Assembly: GCA_947501045.1 (NCBI GenBank)
Contig: CANMUI010000010.1
Coordinates: 1 to 64,000 of the forward strand
Source: an uncultured Psychrobacter sp.
Lineage (GTDB): Bacteria; Pseudomonadota; Gammaproteobacteria; Pseudomonadales; Moraxellaceae
Length of the DNA stretch: 64,000 nt
Direction of reading: 5' to 3'
The notes under the pieces are model-generated. The model saw only the letters and a list, made by a program, of their open reading frames with translations, did no database searches and had not been told where the DNA came from. How positions within the stretch are numbered: position 1 is the first letter of the stretch; each line of letters opens with the position of its first letter. This document shows, one piece after another, positions 36,737 to 45,438 of the stretch. A program made the position numbers and the translations under genes.

Positions 36737-37459
36737 ATGGGTCAAAAAGTACATCCAATCGGAATCCGTCTTGGTATTGTCAAAAAGCATAACGCAAACT
36801 GGTATGCAAACCCTAAACAATACTCAGAATACCTAATTAATGATATCCAAGTTCGTGAGTATCTACGCAAAAAGCTAGATAATGCCATGATCAGTAATAT
36901 CATGATTGAGCGTCCTACTGGTGCAGCCAAGATTACCATCGCCACTGCGCGCCCTGGTATTGTTATCGGTAAAAAAGGTGAGGACATTGAAAGACTTCAA
37001 AAAGAGTTGACCAAAATGATGGGCGTACCTGCTCAGGTTAATATTGAAGAAATCACATCTCCTGACCTTGATGCTCGCTTAGTAGCAGATGGCATCGCCA
37101 GCCAACTTGAGCGCCGTGTTATGTTCCGCCGCGCTATGAAGCGCGCTGTACAAAACAGCATGCGTTCTGGTGCACAAGGTATCAAAGTTGAGTTATCAGG
37201 TCGTCTTGGCGGTGCTGAGATTGCTCGTACTGAATGGTACCGTGAAGGCCGCGTGCCATTACATACTTTTCGCGCTGACATTGACTATGCATCAGTTCGT
37301 GCAGAAACGACTTACGGCACTATCGGTGTAAAAGTTTGGATTTTCCGTGGTGAGATCCTTGACGGTATGAACAGTGTTTATAATCCCGTCAACGAAGAGA
37401 AGCCTCGTGCGCCAAAACGCCGTGGTCGTGGAAATCGTCGAAACTCAGACAGAGGTTAA
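36737..37459 (+). CDS. rpsC: 30S ribosomal protein S3
   Basis: 240 residues with the KH domain (PGIVIGKKGEDIERL near 72) and the C-terminal SGRLGGAEIARTEWYREGRVPLHT block. The basic tail RAPKRRGRGNRRNSDRG is normal. 3-nt gap to rplV. Confidence 0.99.
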   Translation: MGQKVHPIGIRLGIVKKHNANWYANPKQYSEYLINDIQVREYLRKKLDNAMISNIMIERPTGAAKITIATARPGIVIGKKGEDIERLQKELTKMMGVPAQVNIEEITSPDLDARLVADGIASQLERRVMFRRAMKRAVQNSMRSGAQGIKVELSGRLGGAEIARTEWYREGRVPLHTFRADIDYASVRAETTYGTIGVKVWIFRGEILDGMNSVYNPVNEEKPRAPKRRGRGNRRNSDRG

Positions 37460-37462
37460 ACT

Positions 37463-37876
37463 ATGTTACAGCCAAAACGTACCAAGTTTCGTAAAATGCA
37501 TAAAGGTCGTAACACAGGGCTCGCTCATCGTGGAAGCACCGTTGCATTCGGACAAATTGGTCTAAAATCTTTGACTCGTGGTCGTATGACCGCCCGTCAA
37601 ATCGAAGCAGCACGTCGTACTATTACTCGTAAAATTAAGCGTGGTGGTAAAATCTGGATTCGTGTCTTCCCAGACAAACCGATTACCAACAAGCCACTCG
37701 AAGTACGTATGGGTAAAGGTAAAGGTCCAGTCGAATATTGGGTATGCGAAATCAAACCTGGTAAAGTACTGTATGAGATTGAAGGGGTTTCAGAAGATCT
37801 AGCTCGCGATGCTTTAACGCTTGCAGCAGCTAAACTGCCCTTTAAAACCACCATTGTTAAGCGGACGATAATGTAA
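37463..37876 (+). CDS. rplP: 50S ribosomal protein L16
   Basis: 137 residues, MLQPKRTKFRKMHKGRNTG. Contacts the A-site tRNA. The RVFPDKP region with the arginine normally hydroxylated by YcfD (RoxA) is present. Its stop overlaps the rpmC start by 1 nt. Confidence 0.99.
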   Translation: MLQPKRTKFRKMHKGRNTGLAHRGSTVAFGQIGLKSLTRGRMTARQIEAARRTITRKIKRGGKIWIRVFPDKPITNKPLEVRMGKGKGPVEYWVCEIKPGKVLYEIEGVSEDLARDALTLAAAKLPFKTTIVKRTIM

Positions 37877-38073
37877 TGAAGATCAGTGAATTACGTGATA
37901 AATCATTAGAAGAGCTGACCCAGTTACTTGATGAAAAGCAACTTGATGCTTTCCGTATTCGTATGGCTAAAGCAACTGGTCAGTTGGGAAATACCCATGA
38001 AGTCAAAGGCAATCGTCGTACGATTGCTCAGATTCAGACTTTGATTAACGAGAAACAACGAGGCAACTCATGA
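37876..38073 (+). CDS. rpmC: 50S ribosomal protein L29
   Basis: 65 residues, two-helix protein near the tunnel exit. Start overlaps the rplP stop and its end overlaps rpsQ by 4 nt. Confidence 0.98.
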   Translation: MKISELRDKSLEELTQLLDEKQLDAFRIRMAKATGQLGNTHEVKGNRRTIAQIQTLINEKQRGNS

Positions 38074-38345
38074 GCGATAACAATCAAGCAACTGCAAATG
38101 CTAGTGTCTTAACAGGACGTGTTGTCAGCGACAAGATGGATAAGTCCATTACGGTTTTGATTGAGCGTCTGGTTCGCCATCCTTTATATGGTAAGCAGCT
38201 TCGTCGTTCAACTAAAATCAAAGCCCATGACGAAAATAATGTTTGCCAACAAGGCGATCTTGTACGCATTAAAGAGACGCGTCCAATCTCAAAAACTAAA
38301 GCATGGACTTTAGTTGATGTGATTGAAAAAGTAGAAAAAATCTAA
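38070..38345 (+). CDS. rpsQ: 30S ribosomal protein S17
   Basis: 91 residues, OB-fold; LTGRVVSDKMDKSITVLIERLVRHPLYGK is typical. Last gene of the S10 transcription group, followed by a gap with the spc promoter. Confidence 0.98.
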   Translation: MSDNNQATANASVLTGRVVSDKMDKSITVLIERLVRHPLYGKQLRRSTKIKAHDENNVCQQGDLVRIKETRPISKTKAWTLVDVIEKVEKI

Positions 38346-38350
38346 GTAAA

Positions 38351-38379
38351 TTGCATTAGAAGCTAGAAGCTGTTAAAAT
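38351..38379 (+). promoter_or_regulatory. Sigma-70 promoter of the spc cluster
   Basis: -35 TTGCAT (38351-38356), exact 17-bp spacer, -10 TAAAAT (38374-38379). It starts 5 nt after the rpsQ stop and about 150 nt before rplN, the same place as the E. coli spc promoter. Confidence 0.8.
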
Positions 38380-38527
38380 AGCCGCCTTTTTCAAGATGCT
38401 GATCGTGCCTAGCGCACATCATAAGCATGATGAGTAAGATAATGCTATTTTTATTTAAATGCCGCCTACTCATACGGAGCTTGCGGCAGCAACTGGTTTT
38501 TACTGCCCATACGTGTGGAGTAACGCT

Positions 38528-38896
38528 ATGATTCAGGTCGAATCTATGCTGGAAGTTGCAGACAATAGCGGTGCAAGACGAGTTCAGTGCATTAAAGTAC
38601 TGGGTGGTTCTCATCGCCGTTACGCATCTGTCGGCGACATTATTAAAGTAACGGTTAAAGAAGCCATTCCTCGTGGTCGTGTCAAAAAAGGCGATGTGAT
38701 GAATGCCGTAGTTGTACGTACCAAAAAGGGCGTTCGTCGTCCCGATGGTTCGGTGATACGTTTTGATGACAACGCTGCGGTGTTGCTCAACCAAAATAAA
38801 GCACCTATTGCAACTCGTATTTTTGGACCGGTAACTCGTGAACTACGTGGTGATCAGTTTATGAAAATTGTATCTCTAGCACCAGAAGTATTGTGA
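38528..38896 (+). CDS. rplN: 50S ribosomal protein L14
   Basis: 122 residues from ATG 38528 (MIQVESMLEVADNSGARRV). The open frame begins at 38459, but its first 23 residues are not L14. First gene of the spc group. Confidence 0.99.
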   Translation: MIQVESMLEVADNSGARRVQCIKVLGGSHRRYASVGDIIKVTVKEAIPRGRVKKGDVMNAVVVRTKKGVRRPDGSVIRFDDNAAVLLNQNKAPIATRIFGPVTRELRGDQFMKIVSLAPEVL

Positions 38897-38904
38897 GGTA
38901 ACCC

Positions 38905-39222
38905 ATGGCTAAATTACGCAAAGGCGATACAGTTATTGTGATTGCTGGTAAAGATAAAGGCAAGCAAGGCACTGTACAAGCGGTAAAAAACGATCGTATC
39001 AAAGTGGAAGGCATCAATATCGTAACTAAACACCAAAAGCCAAATCAGGCTACTGGTACTGAAGGCGGCATTGTTAAGCAAGAAGCTTTTTTACATATCT
39101 CAAACGTCGCAATTTTAAATGCGCAAACCCAAAAGGCAGATCGTATTACTTATCAAATGGATGAAAACGGCAAAAAACAGCGCGTTTATCGTTCAAATGG
39201 TGAAGTAGTGGCGACTGCGTAA
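38905..39222 (+). CDS. rplX: 50S ribosomal protein L24
   Basis: 105 residues with a KOW motif (GDTVIVIAGKDKGKQGTVQAV). Assembly initiator protein. GAGGTAACCC precedes the start. Confidence 0.98.
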   Translation: MAKLRKGDTVIVIAGKDKGKQGTVQAVKNDRIKVEGINIVTKHQKPNQATGTEGGIVKQEAFLHISNVAILNAQTQKADRITYQMDENGKKQRVYRSNGEVVATA

Positions 39223-39243
39223 GACACTAAGGGTGTAACGGTA

Positions 39244-39780
39244 ATGGCAAGATTAAAATCTTTATATAATGATAAACTCAAGCAGCAAATCAAAGAAGAG
39301 CTTGGTTTAGACAATGTGATGCAAGTCCCTAAGATCACTAAAGTCACACTTAACATGGGTGTAGGCGGCGCTTCTCAAGATAAGAAATTACTTGAAGGTG
39401 CTGTAGCTGATATGACCGCAATTGCGGGTCAAAAGCCTGTAGTCACCAAAGCGCGTAAATCAGTTGCCGGCTTCAAGATTCGTGAAGAATGGCCAATTGG
39501 TTGTAAAGTAACGCTACGTGGTGAGCAAATGTACGAATTTTTAGATCGTCTCATTGCCATTGCTATTCCTCGTATTCGTGATTTCCGTGGTTTTTCACCT
39601 AAGGCATTTGACGGACGTGGTAACTACTCGCTGGGTATCAAAGAGCAGATCGTATTCCCAGAAGTAGACTTTGATAAGATTGATCGTATCCGTGGTATGG
39701 ATGTGACGATCACTACGTCAGCTGGTACTGATGAAGAAGGTCGTGCGCTGCTTAAAGCATTCGGCTTCCCATTTAAATAA
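39244..39780 (+). CDS. rplE: 50S ribosomal protein L5
   Basis: 178 residues, contacts 5S rRNA and P-site tRNA. Conserved ITKVTLNMGVGGA near 30 and GFSPKAFDGRGNYSLGIKEQ near 120. Confidence 0.99.
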   Translation: MARLKSLYNDKLKQQIKEELGLDNVMQVPKITKVTLNMGVGGASQDKKLLEGAVADMTAIAGQKPVVTKARKSVAGFKIREEWPIGCKVTLRGEQMYEFLDRLIAIAIPRIRDFRGFSPKAFDGRGNYSLGIKEQIVFPEVDFDKIDRIRGMDVTITTSAGTDEEGRALLKAFGFPFK

Positions 39781-39792
39781 GGTAAAGACGTT

Positions 39793-40098
39793 ATGGCAAA
39801 GAAGAGCATGATTAACCGCGAATTGAAACGCGAAAAAATGGTAGCTAAGTATGCTGAAAAGCGTATGAAGCTAAAAGAAACCATCAGTGATATGAATGCA
39901 AGTGACGAAGAGCGTATGGATGCGATGTTAGAGCTGCAAGCTCTACCTCGTAATTCATCACCTGTGCGTCTACGCAATCGCTGTGGTCTCACTGGTCGTC
40001 CTCATGGTTACTTCCGTAAGTTTGGCTTATCACGCAATATGCTGCGTGAGCGTGTCATGCAAGGTGATGTACCTGGTGTTCGTAAAGCAAGCTGGTAA
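39793..40098 (+). CDS. rpsN: 30S ribosomal protein S14
   Basis: 101 residues, the long zinc-free form (no CxxC). RLRNRCGLTGRPHGYFRKFGLSRN is the family signature; GVRKASW ends the protein. Confidence 0.99.
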   Translation: MAKKSMINRELKREKMVAKYAEKRMKLKETISDMNASDEERMDAMLELQALPRNSSPVRLRNRCGLTGRPHGYFRKFGLSRNMLRERVMQGDVPGVRKASW

Positions 40099-40109
40099 GG
40101 AGTAACTAC

Positions 40110-40508
40110 ATGAGTATGCAAGATACCGTTGGGGATATGTTGACCCGTATTCGTAATGCACAAATGGCGAACAAAGTATCTGTCGCTATGCCAAGTTCAA
40201 AACTACGTAAATCTATTGCTGATTTATTAGTAAATGAAGGCTATGTGGCGAGTGCTGTTGTTAATGAAGAAGACAACAATAAAGCTACCCTAAATATTGA
40301 GTTGAAGTATTTTGAAGGCAAACCTGTCATTGAGACTATTCAACGCTTTAGCCGTCCTGGCCTACGTCAGCATCGTGGCAAAGATAACATTCCTACTGTT
40401 AAGCAAGGTATGGGTGTTGCTATTGTATCAACCAGTCAAGGCATCATGAGTGATCGTGCTGCACGTGCTGCTGGTATTGGTGGTGAGATCGTTGCATTTG
40501 TAGCGTAA
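40110..40508 (+). CDS. rpsH: 30S ribosomal protein S8
   Basis: 132 residues. GDMLTRIRNA near the N-terminus and GVAIVSTSQGIMSDRAARAAGIGGEIVAFV at the C-terminus. In E. coli S8 represses the spc operon at the rplE start. The next gene is separated by an unusually long 291-nt gap. Confidence 0.98.
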   Translation: MSMQDTVGDMLTRIRNAQMANKVSVAMPSSKLRKSIADLLVNEGYVASAVVNEEDNNKATLNIELKYFEGKPVIETIQRFSRPGLRQHRGKDNIPTVKQGMGVAIVSTSQGIMSDRAARAAGIGGEIVAFVA

Positions 40509-40530
40509 AACTGACATATTTTTATTTAGG

Positions 40531-40622
40531 TACTAATATTATTAGTATTTAAATAATAAAAACGATATATCTAATTGTTCTCTATAAAGCTTATAAAATT
40601 ATCATAAATATTTTATAAGCTT
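40531..40622 (+). promoter_or_regulatory. Two hairpins in the rpsH-rplF gap
   Basis: The 291-nt AT-rich gap (40509-40799) contains a 7-bp stem (40531-40537/40541-40547) and a perfect 13-bp stem (40587-40599/40610-40622) with a 10-nt loop. No T-run follows either. The gap may hold an internal promoter, an RNase processing site or a regulatory leader for the rplF half of the operon. No convincing -35/-10 pair was seen. Confidence 0.5.
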
Positions 40623-40799
40623 ATCCCTAAGGTCTGTTTAGTAACTTTGTAATGAATATTTATTGCAATGACCTTATAAAATCGATCGATAGGTGTTAAA
40701 TAGAGTCAATTATGTTAAACTAACACGCTTTTTAGCCTGTTAGTTTTTTCGCTATTATTTATTTTTAATAGAAGTATTAATTTTTTAAGGAATATTCCT

Positions 40800-41333
40800 A
40801 TGTCTCGTGTGGCTAAAGCCCCAGTAACGCTGCCAAATGGCGTAAGCGTTACTTTGAACGATCGGCAGGTTGAAGTGAAAGGCAAGAACGGAAATATGTC
40901 TTTACACCTGCACGAATTGGTCGAGCTGAAACAGGAAGATGATGCTATCATTCTCTCACCTACAGCCGATTCAAAAGAAGCAATGATGCACACTGGCACT
41001 ATGCGCGCTCTGATTAACAATTACGTTACAGGCGTCAGCGAAGGCTTTGAAAAACGTCTTCAGCTTATTGGTGTTGGTTATCGTGCGCAAGTTAGCGGCA
41101 ATAAGGTAACTTTAAACGTTGGTTACTCACACCCAGTAGAGTATACGCTCCCTGAAGGTGTTACTGCTGAAACCCCAACGCAAACTGAGATCGTTCTAAA
41201 GTCGAACGATAAACAGCAGCTTGGTCAGGCCGCCGCTAATATTCGCGATTTTCGTCCGCCTGAGCCTTATAAGGGTAAGGGTATTCGCTATAGTGACGAA
41301 CGTGTGATTCGCAAAGAAGCTAAGAAAAAATAA
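40800..41333 (+). CDS. rplF: 50S ribosomal protein L6
   Basis: 177 residues, two-domain protein; closing block RPPEPYKGKGIRYSDERVIRKEAKKK is diagnostic. AAGGAA precedes ATG 40800. Confidence 0.99.
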   Translation: MSRVAKAPVTLPNGVSVTLNDRQVEVKGKNGNMSLHLHELVELKQEDDAIILSPTADSKEAMMHTGTMRALINNYVTGVSEGFEKRLQLIGVGYRAQVSGNKVTLNVGYSHPVEYTLPEGVTAETPTQTEIVLKSNDKQQLGQAAANIRDFRPPEPYKGKGIRYSDERVIRKEAKKK

Positions 41334-41344
41334 GGTGAGTTGAG

Positions 41345-41695
41345 ATGTTTGATAAAAAAGCAGCTCGTCTGCGTCGAGCTAAGAAAACCCGCGCACATAT
41401 CCGTCATTTAGGCGTTCATCGTCTTACGGTTAACCGCACGCCAAAGCACATCTATGCCCAGATTATCTCTCCGAACGGTGGTGAAGTGATTGCTCAGGCA
41501 TCTACCTTAGACGGCAGTTTGCGTTCAGGCGCGACTGGTAACGTTGATGCAGCGACGTCTGTAGGCCAAATGATCGCAGAACGTGCAAAAGCAGCTGGCA
41601 TCACTAAAGTTGCTTTTGACCGTAGTGGTTTTAAATATCATGGTCGAGTAAAAGCTTTAGCTGAAGCCGCTCGCGAAAACGGATTGGAGTTTTAA
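41345..41695 (+). CDS. rplR: 50S ribosomal protein L18
   Basis: 116 residues, binds 5S rRNA with L5. Ends in the conserved FDRSGFKYHGRVKALAEAARENGLEF. Confidence 0.99.
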   Translation: MFDKKAARLRRAKKTRAHIRHLGVHRLTVNRTPKHIYAQIISPNGGEVIAQASTLDGSLRSGATGNVDAATSVGQMIAERAKAAGITKVAFDRSGFKYHGRVKALAEAARENGLEF

Positions 41696-41697
41696 TC

Positions 41698-42213
41698 ATG
41701 GCTAGAAACGATAGAAATGATAAAAATGAACAGAGTGATGGTCTAGTAGAACGCTTAGTGACCGTTGATCGTGTTGCAAAAGTAGTTAAAGGTGGTCGTA
41801 TTTTCTCTTTTACCGCGCTGACAGTAGTTGGTGATGGAAATGGTCGTGTTGGTTTTGGCCGTGGTAAAGCACGTGAAGTACCCGCTGCTATTCAAAAAGC
41901 TCTAGAAGCTGCCAAGCGTAATATGATTACGGTTGAATTGAATGAAGCTACTTTATACCATCCAATTAAAGCCCGTCACGGTGCAAGCAAAGTTTATATG
42001 CAGCCTGCTTCTGAAGGTACTGGTGTAATTGCCGGTGGCGCTATGCGTGCAGTATTAGAAGTTGCTGGTGTCAAAGATGTCTTGACTAAATGTTATGGTT
42101 CTACCAATACGGCCAACGTGGTTCGCGCTACGTTTAATGGTCTGCGTGATATGTCAACTCCAGAAAAGATGGCAGCAAAACGTGGTAAATCTGTAGACGA
42201 AATTTTGGGCTAA
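41698..42213 (+). CDS. rpsE: 30S ribosomal protein S5
   Basis: 171 residues. dsRBD-like N-terminal domain (LVERLVTVDRVAKVVKGGRIFSF) and GNGRVGFGRGKAREVP; spectinomycin-site region intact. 2-nt gap from rplR. Confidence 0.99.
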   Translation: MARNDRNDKNEQSDGLVERLVTVDRVAKVVKGGRIFSFTALTVVGDGNGRVGFGRGKAREVPAAIQKALEAAKRNMITVELNEATLYHPIKARHGASKVYMQPASEGTGVIAGGAMRAVLEVAGVKDVLTKCYGSTNTANVVRATFNGLRDMSTPEKMAAKRGKSVDEILG

Positions 42214-42244
42214 CCTTTTTATAGATAGGAATAGGTGAGTTACG

Positions 42245-42424
42245 ATGAAAAAAATGAAAGTCACTCAAATAAAATCAGGTGCCCATCGCCTCAAAAGCCA
42301 CAAAGCGAGCTTGAAAGGATTGGGTTTACGCCGTATTAATCATACTGTAGAGGTTGAGGATACCCCTTCGACTCGTGGTATGGTCAATCGCGTCAACTAC
42401 ATGGTAAAAGTGGAGGAAGCGTAA
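42245..42424 (+). CDS. rpmD: 50S ribosomal protein L30
   Basis: 59 residues, read directly from the sequence: MKKMKVTQIKSGAHR, then LKGLGLRRINHTVEVEDTPSTR, ending MVKVEEA. Its TAA overlaps the ATG of rplO by 1 nt. Usual short bacterial L30. Confidence 0.97.
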   Translation: MKKMKVTQIKSGAHRLKSHKASLKGLGLRRINHTVEVEDTPSTRGMVNRVNYMVKVEEA

Positions 42425-42864
42425 TGGGACTCAGATTAAATGAATTATCACCAGGTGTTGGCGCGAAGAAAACTGCCCAACGCCGCGGACGTGGTATTGG
42501 TTCAGGCCTTGGCAAAACTGGTGGCCGCGGTGTGAAAGGACAAAAGTCACGTTCAGGTTCTAGCATCGGTGCTGGATTTGAAGGCGGCCAAATGCCTTTA
42601 TATCGCCGTCTACCAAAATTTGGTTTTACTAGTAAAATGGCAATGACAACGGCTGAAGTTCGTCTTTCTGAATTGAACAAAGTCGAAGGTGATGTGGTTA
42701 GCGTTGAAACCTTGAAAGCCGCTAATATTATTCGTCATGATATGAAGCGTGCTCGAATTATATTATCAGGCGATGTCACTAAAGCTTATACCTTTCAAGG
42801 GGTAAAAGTGACAAAAGGTGCCAAGCAGGCAATCGAAGCTGCTGGTGGTAGCATCGAGGAGTAG
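42424..42864 (+). CDS. rplO: 50S ribosomal protein L15
   Basis: 146 residues. Basic Gly-rich N-terminus (RRGRGIGSGLGKTGGRGVKGQKSR) that penetrates the 23S core. Starts on the rpmD stop. Confidence 0.99.
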   Translation: MGLRLNELSPGVGAKKTAQRRGRGIGSGLGKTGGRGVKGQKSRSGSSIGAGFEGGQMPLYRRLPKFGFTSKMAMTTAEVRLSELNKVEGDVVSVETLKAANIIRHDMKRARIILSGDVTKAYTFQGVKVTKGAKQAIEAAGGSIEE

Positions 42865-42868
42865 TAAC

Positions 42869-44215
42869 GTGTCAAAACAATCAATGTCATCGACTGGTAT
42901 CCCGCTCAATCCTTTTGCCTTTATTCGTAAATATGATGAGTTGTGGACGCGCCTTTTATTTTTGATCGGCGCATTGATTGTTTATCGTTTGGGATCACAC
43001 ATTCCAGTACCAGGGATTAATCCAGTAAATTTGGCGGACTTGTTTTCACGCAACGAAAACACCATTTTGAGTATGTTTAACATGTTCTCAGGTGGTGCAC
43101 TTGAGCGAATGTCAATTATGGCATTAGGTATTATGCCTTACATCTCAGCTTCAATTATTGTGCAGATGATGTCAGCAGTAGTACCTTCACTTGAAGCGCT
43201 TAAAAAAGAAGGTGAAGCAGGTCGACGTAAGCTGAATAAGTATACCCGCCAAGGAACGCTTGCACTGGCTTTAGTACAGTCACTGGGCATGTGTGCTGGT
43301 CTTATCAGTCAAAATTTAACATTGTCTAGCGGTCTTACCTTTTATATCCCTGCAGTTACCTCACTGGTGGCTGGTGCTATGTTCTTAATGTGGCTTGGTG
43401 AGCAGATTACAGAGCGCGGTGTGGGTAATGGCATTTCCATGTTGATTTTTGCTAGTATTGTAGCTGGTACGCCAGGTATGATTTCACAGTCCATAGAACA
43501 GGTCAATCAAGGCCAGATGAACTTGATTGTCTTATTTATCTTTATAATTTTAGGTATCGCAGTAACCGCTGGTATTGTTTATATTGAACGTGCGCAGCGC
43601 CGCGTACCCGTTAATTATGCGCAAAAACAGCAGCAAGGCCGGAAAATTTATGCTCAGCAGCAATCACACTTGCCGCTGAAAATAAATATGGCCGGGGTTA
43701 TTCCTGCTATTTTTGCCAGCTCTTTATTGCTGTTTCCAGCAAGTTTAGGGCAATGGGTGGGTCAATCAACTGATCCTACTTTTACTCAAAAGATTTTGCA
43801 AAATATGGCTTTAGTGTTGTCTCCTGGACAACCGCTGTATCTAGTTCTGTTCGGAGCGATGATTATTTTCTTTTGTTATTTTTATACAGCATTAGTCTTT
43901 AGTCCCCGTGAAGTTGCTGAAAATCTCAAACGTAGTGGTGCGTATATCCCAGGTATTCGTCCTGGGCAACAAACCCAGCGTTATCTTGATCATGTATTAA
44001 ACCGACTTACTTTTATCGGTGCTATGTACATGACTGTTATTTGTTTAATGCCTATGGTCATTCAGTCAGGATTTGGGGTGCCATTCAATCTTGGTGGTAC
44101 ATCTTTACTGATTATGGTAGTTGTTGTGATGGATTTCATCTCGCAAATTCAAGCCCATCTAATGACTCATCAATATCATGATCAGACGCTAATTCAGTCG
44201 CCTACGCAACCTTAA
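42869..44215 (+). CDS. secY: Protein translocase channel subunit SecY
   Basis: 448 residues, ten hydrophobic helices forming the SecYEG channel. Conserved LGIMPYISASIIVQMM near 85, GEAGRRKLNKYTRQGT near 120 and NLKRSGAYIPGIRPG near 355. GTG 42869 has GAGGAG 7-8 nt upstream and lies just beyond the rplO stop; the longer frame from 42818 overlaps rplO and is not plausible. ATG 42884 is a second option. Confidence 0.97.
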   Translation: MSKQSMSSTGIPLNPFAFIRKYDELWTRLLFLIGALIVYRLGSHIPVPGINPVNLADLFSRNENTILSMFNMFSGGALERMSIMALGIMPYISASIIVQMMSAVVPSLEALKKEGEAGRRKLNKYTRQGTLALALVQSLGMCAGLISQNLTLSSGLTFYIPAVTSLVAGAMFLMWLGEQITERGVGNGISMLIFASIVAGTPGMISQSIEQVNQGQMNLIVLFIFIILGIAVTAGIVYIERAQRRVPVNYAQKQQQGRKIYAQQQSHLPLKINMAGVIPAIFASSLLLFPASLGQWVGQSTDPTFTQKILQNMALVLSPGQPLYLVLFGAMIIFFCYFYTALVFSPREVAENLKRSGAYIPGIRPGQQTQRYLDHVLNRLTFIGAMYMTVICLMPMVIQSGFGVPFNLGGTSLLIMVVVVMDFISQIQAHLMTHQYHDQTLIQSPTQP

Positions 44216-44247
44216 GATAAACAGGTTGACACTTAAAGGAGCATGCT

Positions 44248-44364
44248 ATGAAAGTTCAAGCATCAGTTAAAAAGATTTGTGGTAGCTGTAAAATAGTACG
44301 CCGCAAAGGTCGTGTCCATGTTATTTGTACAGCAGAGCCACGTCATAAGCAGCGTCAAGGTTAA
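44248..44364 (+). CDS. rpmJ: 50S ribosomal protein L36
   Basis: 38 residues, read directly: MKVQASVKKICGSCKIVRRKG, then HVICTAEPRHKQRQG. It is the zinc-binding form, with Cys in CGSC and later Cys/His. AAAGGAG lies 8 nt before the ATG. Last gene of the spc group. Confidence 0.97.
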   Translation: MKVQASVKKICGSCKIVRRKGRVHVICTAEPRHKQRQG

Positions 44365-44412
44365 TGTTTAGGAATTGGATAGTTTTACCCTATTTATATT
44401 CCAAATTAATGC

Positions 44413-44446
44413 TTGAAAAATAACGGCGGATGCGATATCATCCGCC
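44413..44446 (+). promoter_or_regulatory. Candidate alpha-operon promoter overlapping a hairpin
   Basis: -35 TTGAAA (44413-44418), 17-bp spacer, -10 TATCAT (44436-44441), about 180 nt before rpsM. A perfect 8-bp G/C-rich stem (44425-44432/44439-44446) overlaps it; it has no T-run and could instead be the end hairpin of the spc transcript. Confidence 0.5.
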
Positions 44447-44623
44447 ACTTGCCGTAGTTTATACCGAAAATTTTCAATCAGGATAGTTTGTTTAACTGAT
44501 CACTGATGAGTTAATAGTATATCCTAGTATTATAATATTTAAGGTATTAACAGCAATAAATCAGAAAGGTAGAACGTTATTTGTCATAAATAATGGTTAT
44601 TTTTCTTTAATGGAGAGAAATCA

Positions 44624-44980
44624 ATGGCTCGTATTGCCGGTGTCAACATTCCGGATAATAAACATGCTGTTATTTCACTAACTTACATCTTTGGTGTAGG
44701 TCGTACTACTGCTCAGAAAATTCTAGAAGCAGTTGGTATTGAGCCTGCTACCAAAATCAGTCAGTTAGATGATTCACAGTTGGATGCTATCCGTGCAGAA
44801 GTTGCAAATTTTTCGACTGAGGGTGACCTTCGTCGTGAAGTATCAATGAACATTAAACGTTTGGTTGATTTGGGCAGTTACCGTGGTATTCGCCACCGTC
44901 GTAACTTACCTGTAAATGGTCAACGTACGAAAACGAATGCGCGTACTCGTAAGGGTCCACGTAGAGCAATTAAAAGATAA
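44624..44980 (+). CDS. rpsM: 30S ribosomal protein S13
   Basis: 118 residues, MARIAGVNIPDNKHAVISL; head protein bridging to L5. First gene of the alpha group, with a leader of about 180 nt in which S4-type control is possible. Confidence 0.99.
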   Translation: MARIAGVNIPDNKHAVISLTYIFGVGRTTAQKILEAVGIEPATKISQLDDSQLDAIRAEVANFSTEGDLRREVSMNIKRLVDLGSYRGIRHRRNLPVNGQRTKTNARTRKGPRRAIKR

Positions 44981-45000
44981 TTAACTTAGGAAGCTAAAAG

Positions 45001-45390
45001 ATGGCAAAAGACACTCGCAGCCGCAAAAAGGTGGCTCGTCGTTCAGTATCGGAGGGCGTTGCCCATATCCATGCGTCTTTTAATAACACCATTGTTACGA
45101 TTACCGACCGTCAAGGTAATGCATTGGCTTGGGCCACTTCAGGTGGACAAGGCTTCCGTGGTTCACGTAAATCTACACCATTTGCAGCGCAGGTTGCAGC
45201 TGAAGTTGCTGGTAAAGCAGCTCAAGAGTATGGTGTTAAGAATATCGATGTTTTGGTCAAAGGACCAGGACCGGGTCGTGAGTCTGCGGTAAGAGCACTA
45301 GGTGCATTGGGTTATAAAGTGAACAGCATCTCTGATGTAACCCCAATCCCACATAATGGTTGCCGTGCGCCGAAAAAGCGCCGCGTCTAA
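45001..45390 (+). CDS. rpsK: 30S ribosomal protein S11
   Basis: 129 residues. VAHIHASFNNTIVTITDRQGN and the closing VTPIPHNGCRAPKKRRV are typical. Confidence 0.99.
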   Translation: MAKDTRSRKKVARRSVSEGVAHIHASFNNTIVTITDRQGNALAWATSGGQGFRGSRKSTPFAAQVAAEVAGKAAQEYGVKNIDVLVKGPGPGRESAVRALGALGYKVNSISDVTPIPHNGCRAPKKRRV

Positions 45391-45438
45391 TATTAAAGAC
45401 GAAGCTTTTTATCCCAAAAGCTTAAAGGAGACATAAAG

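Noticed and set aside
38363..38794. Minus-strand frame over the rpsQ-rplN gap (143 aa)
   Set aside because: It overlaps most of rplN in antisense and the spc promoter region; no family features.
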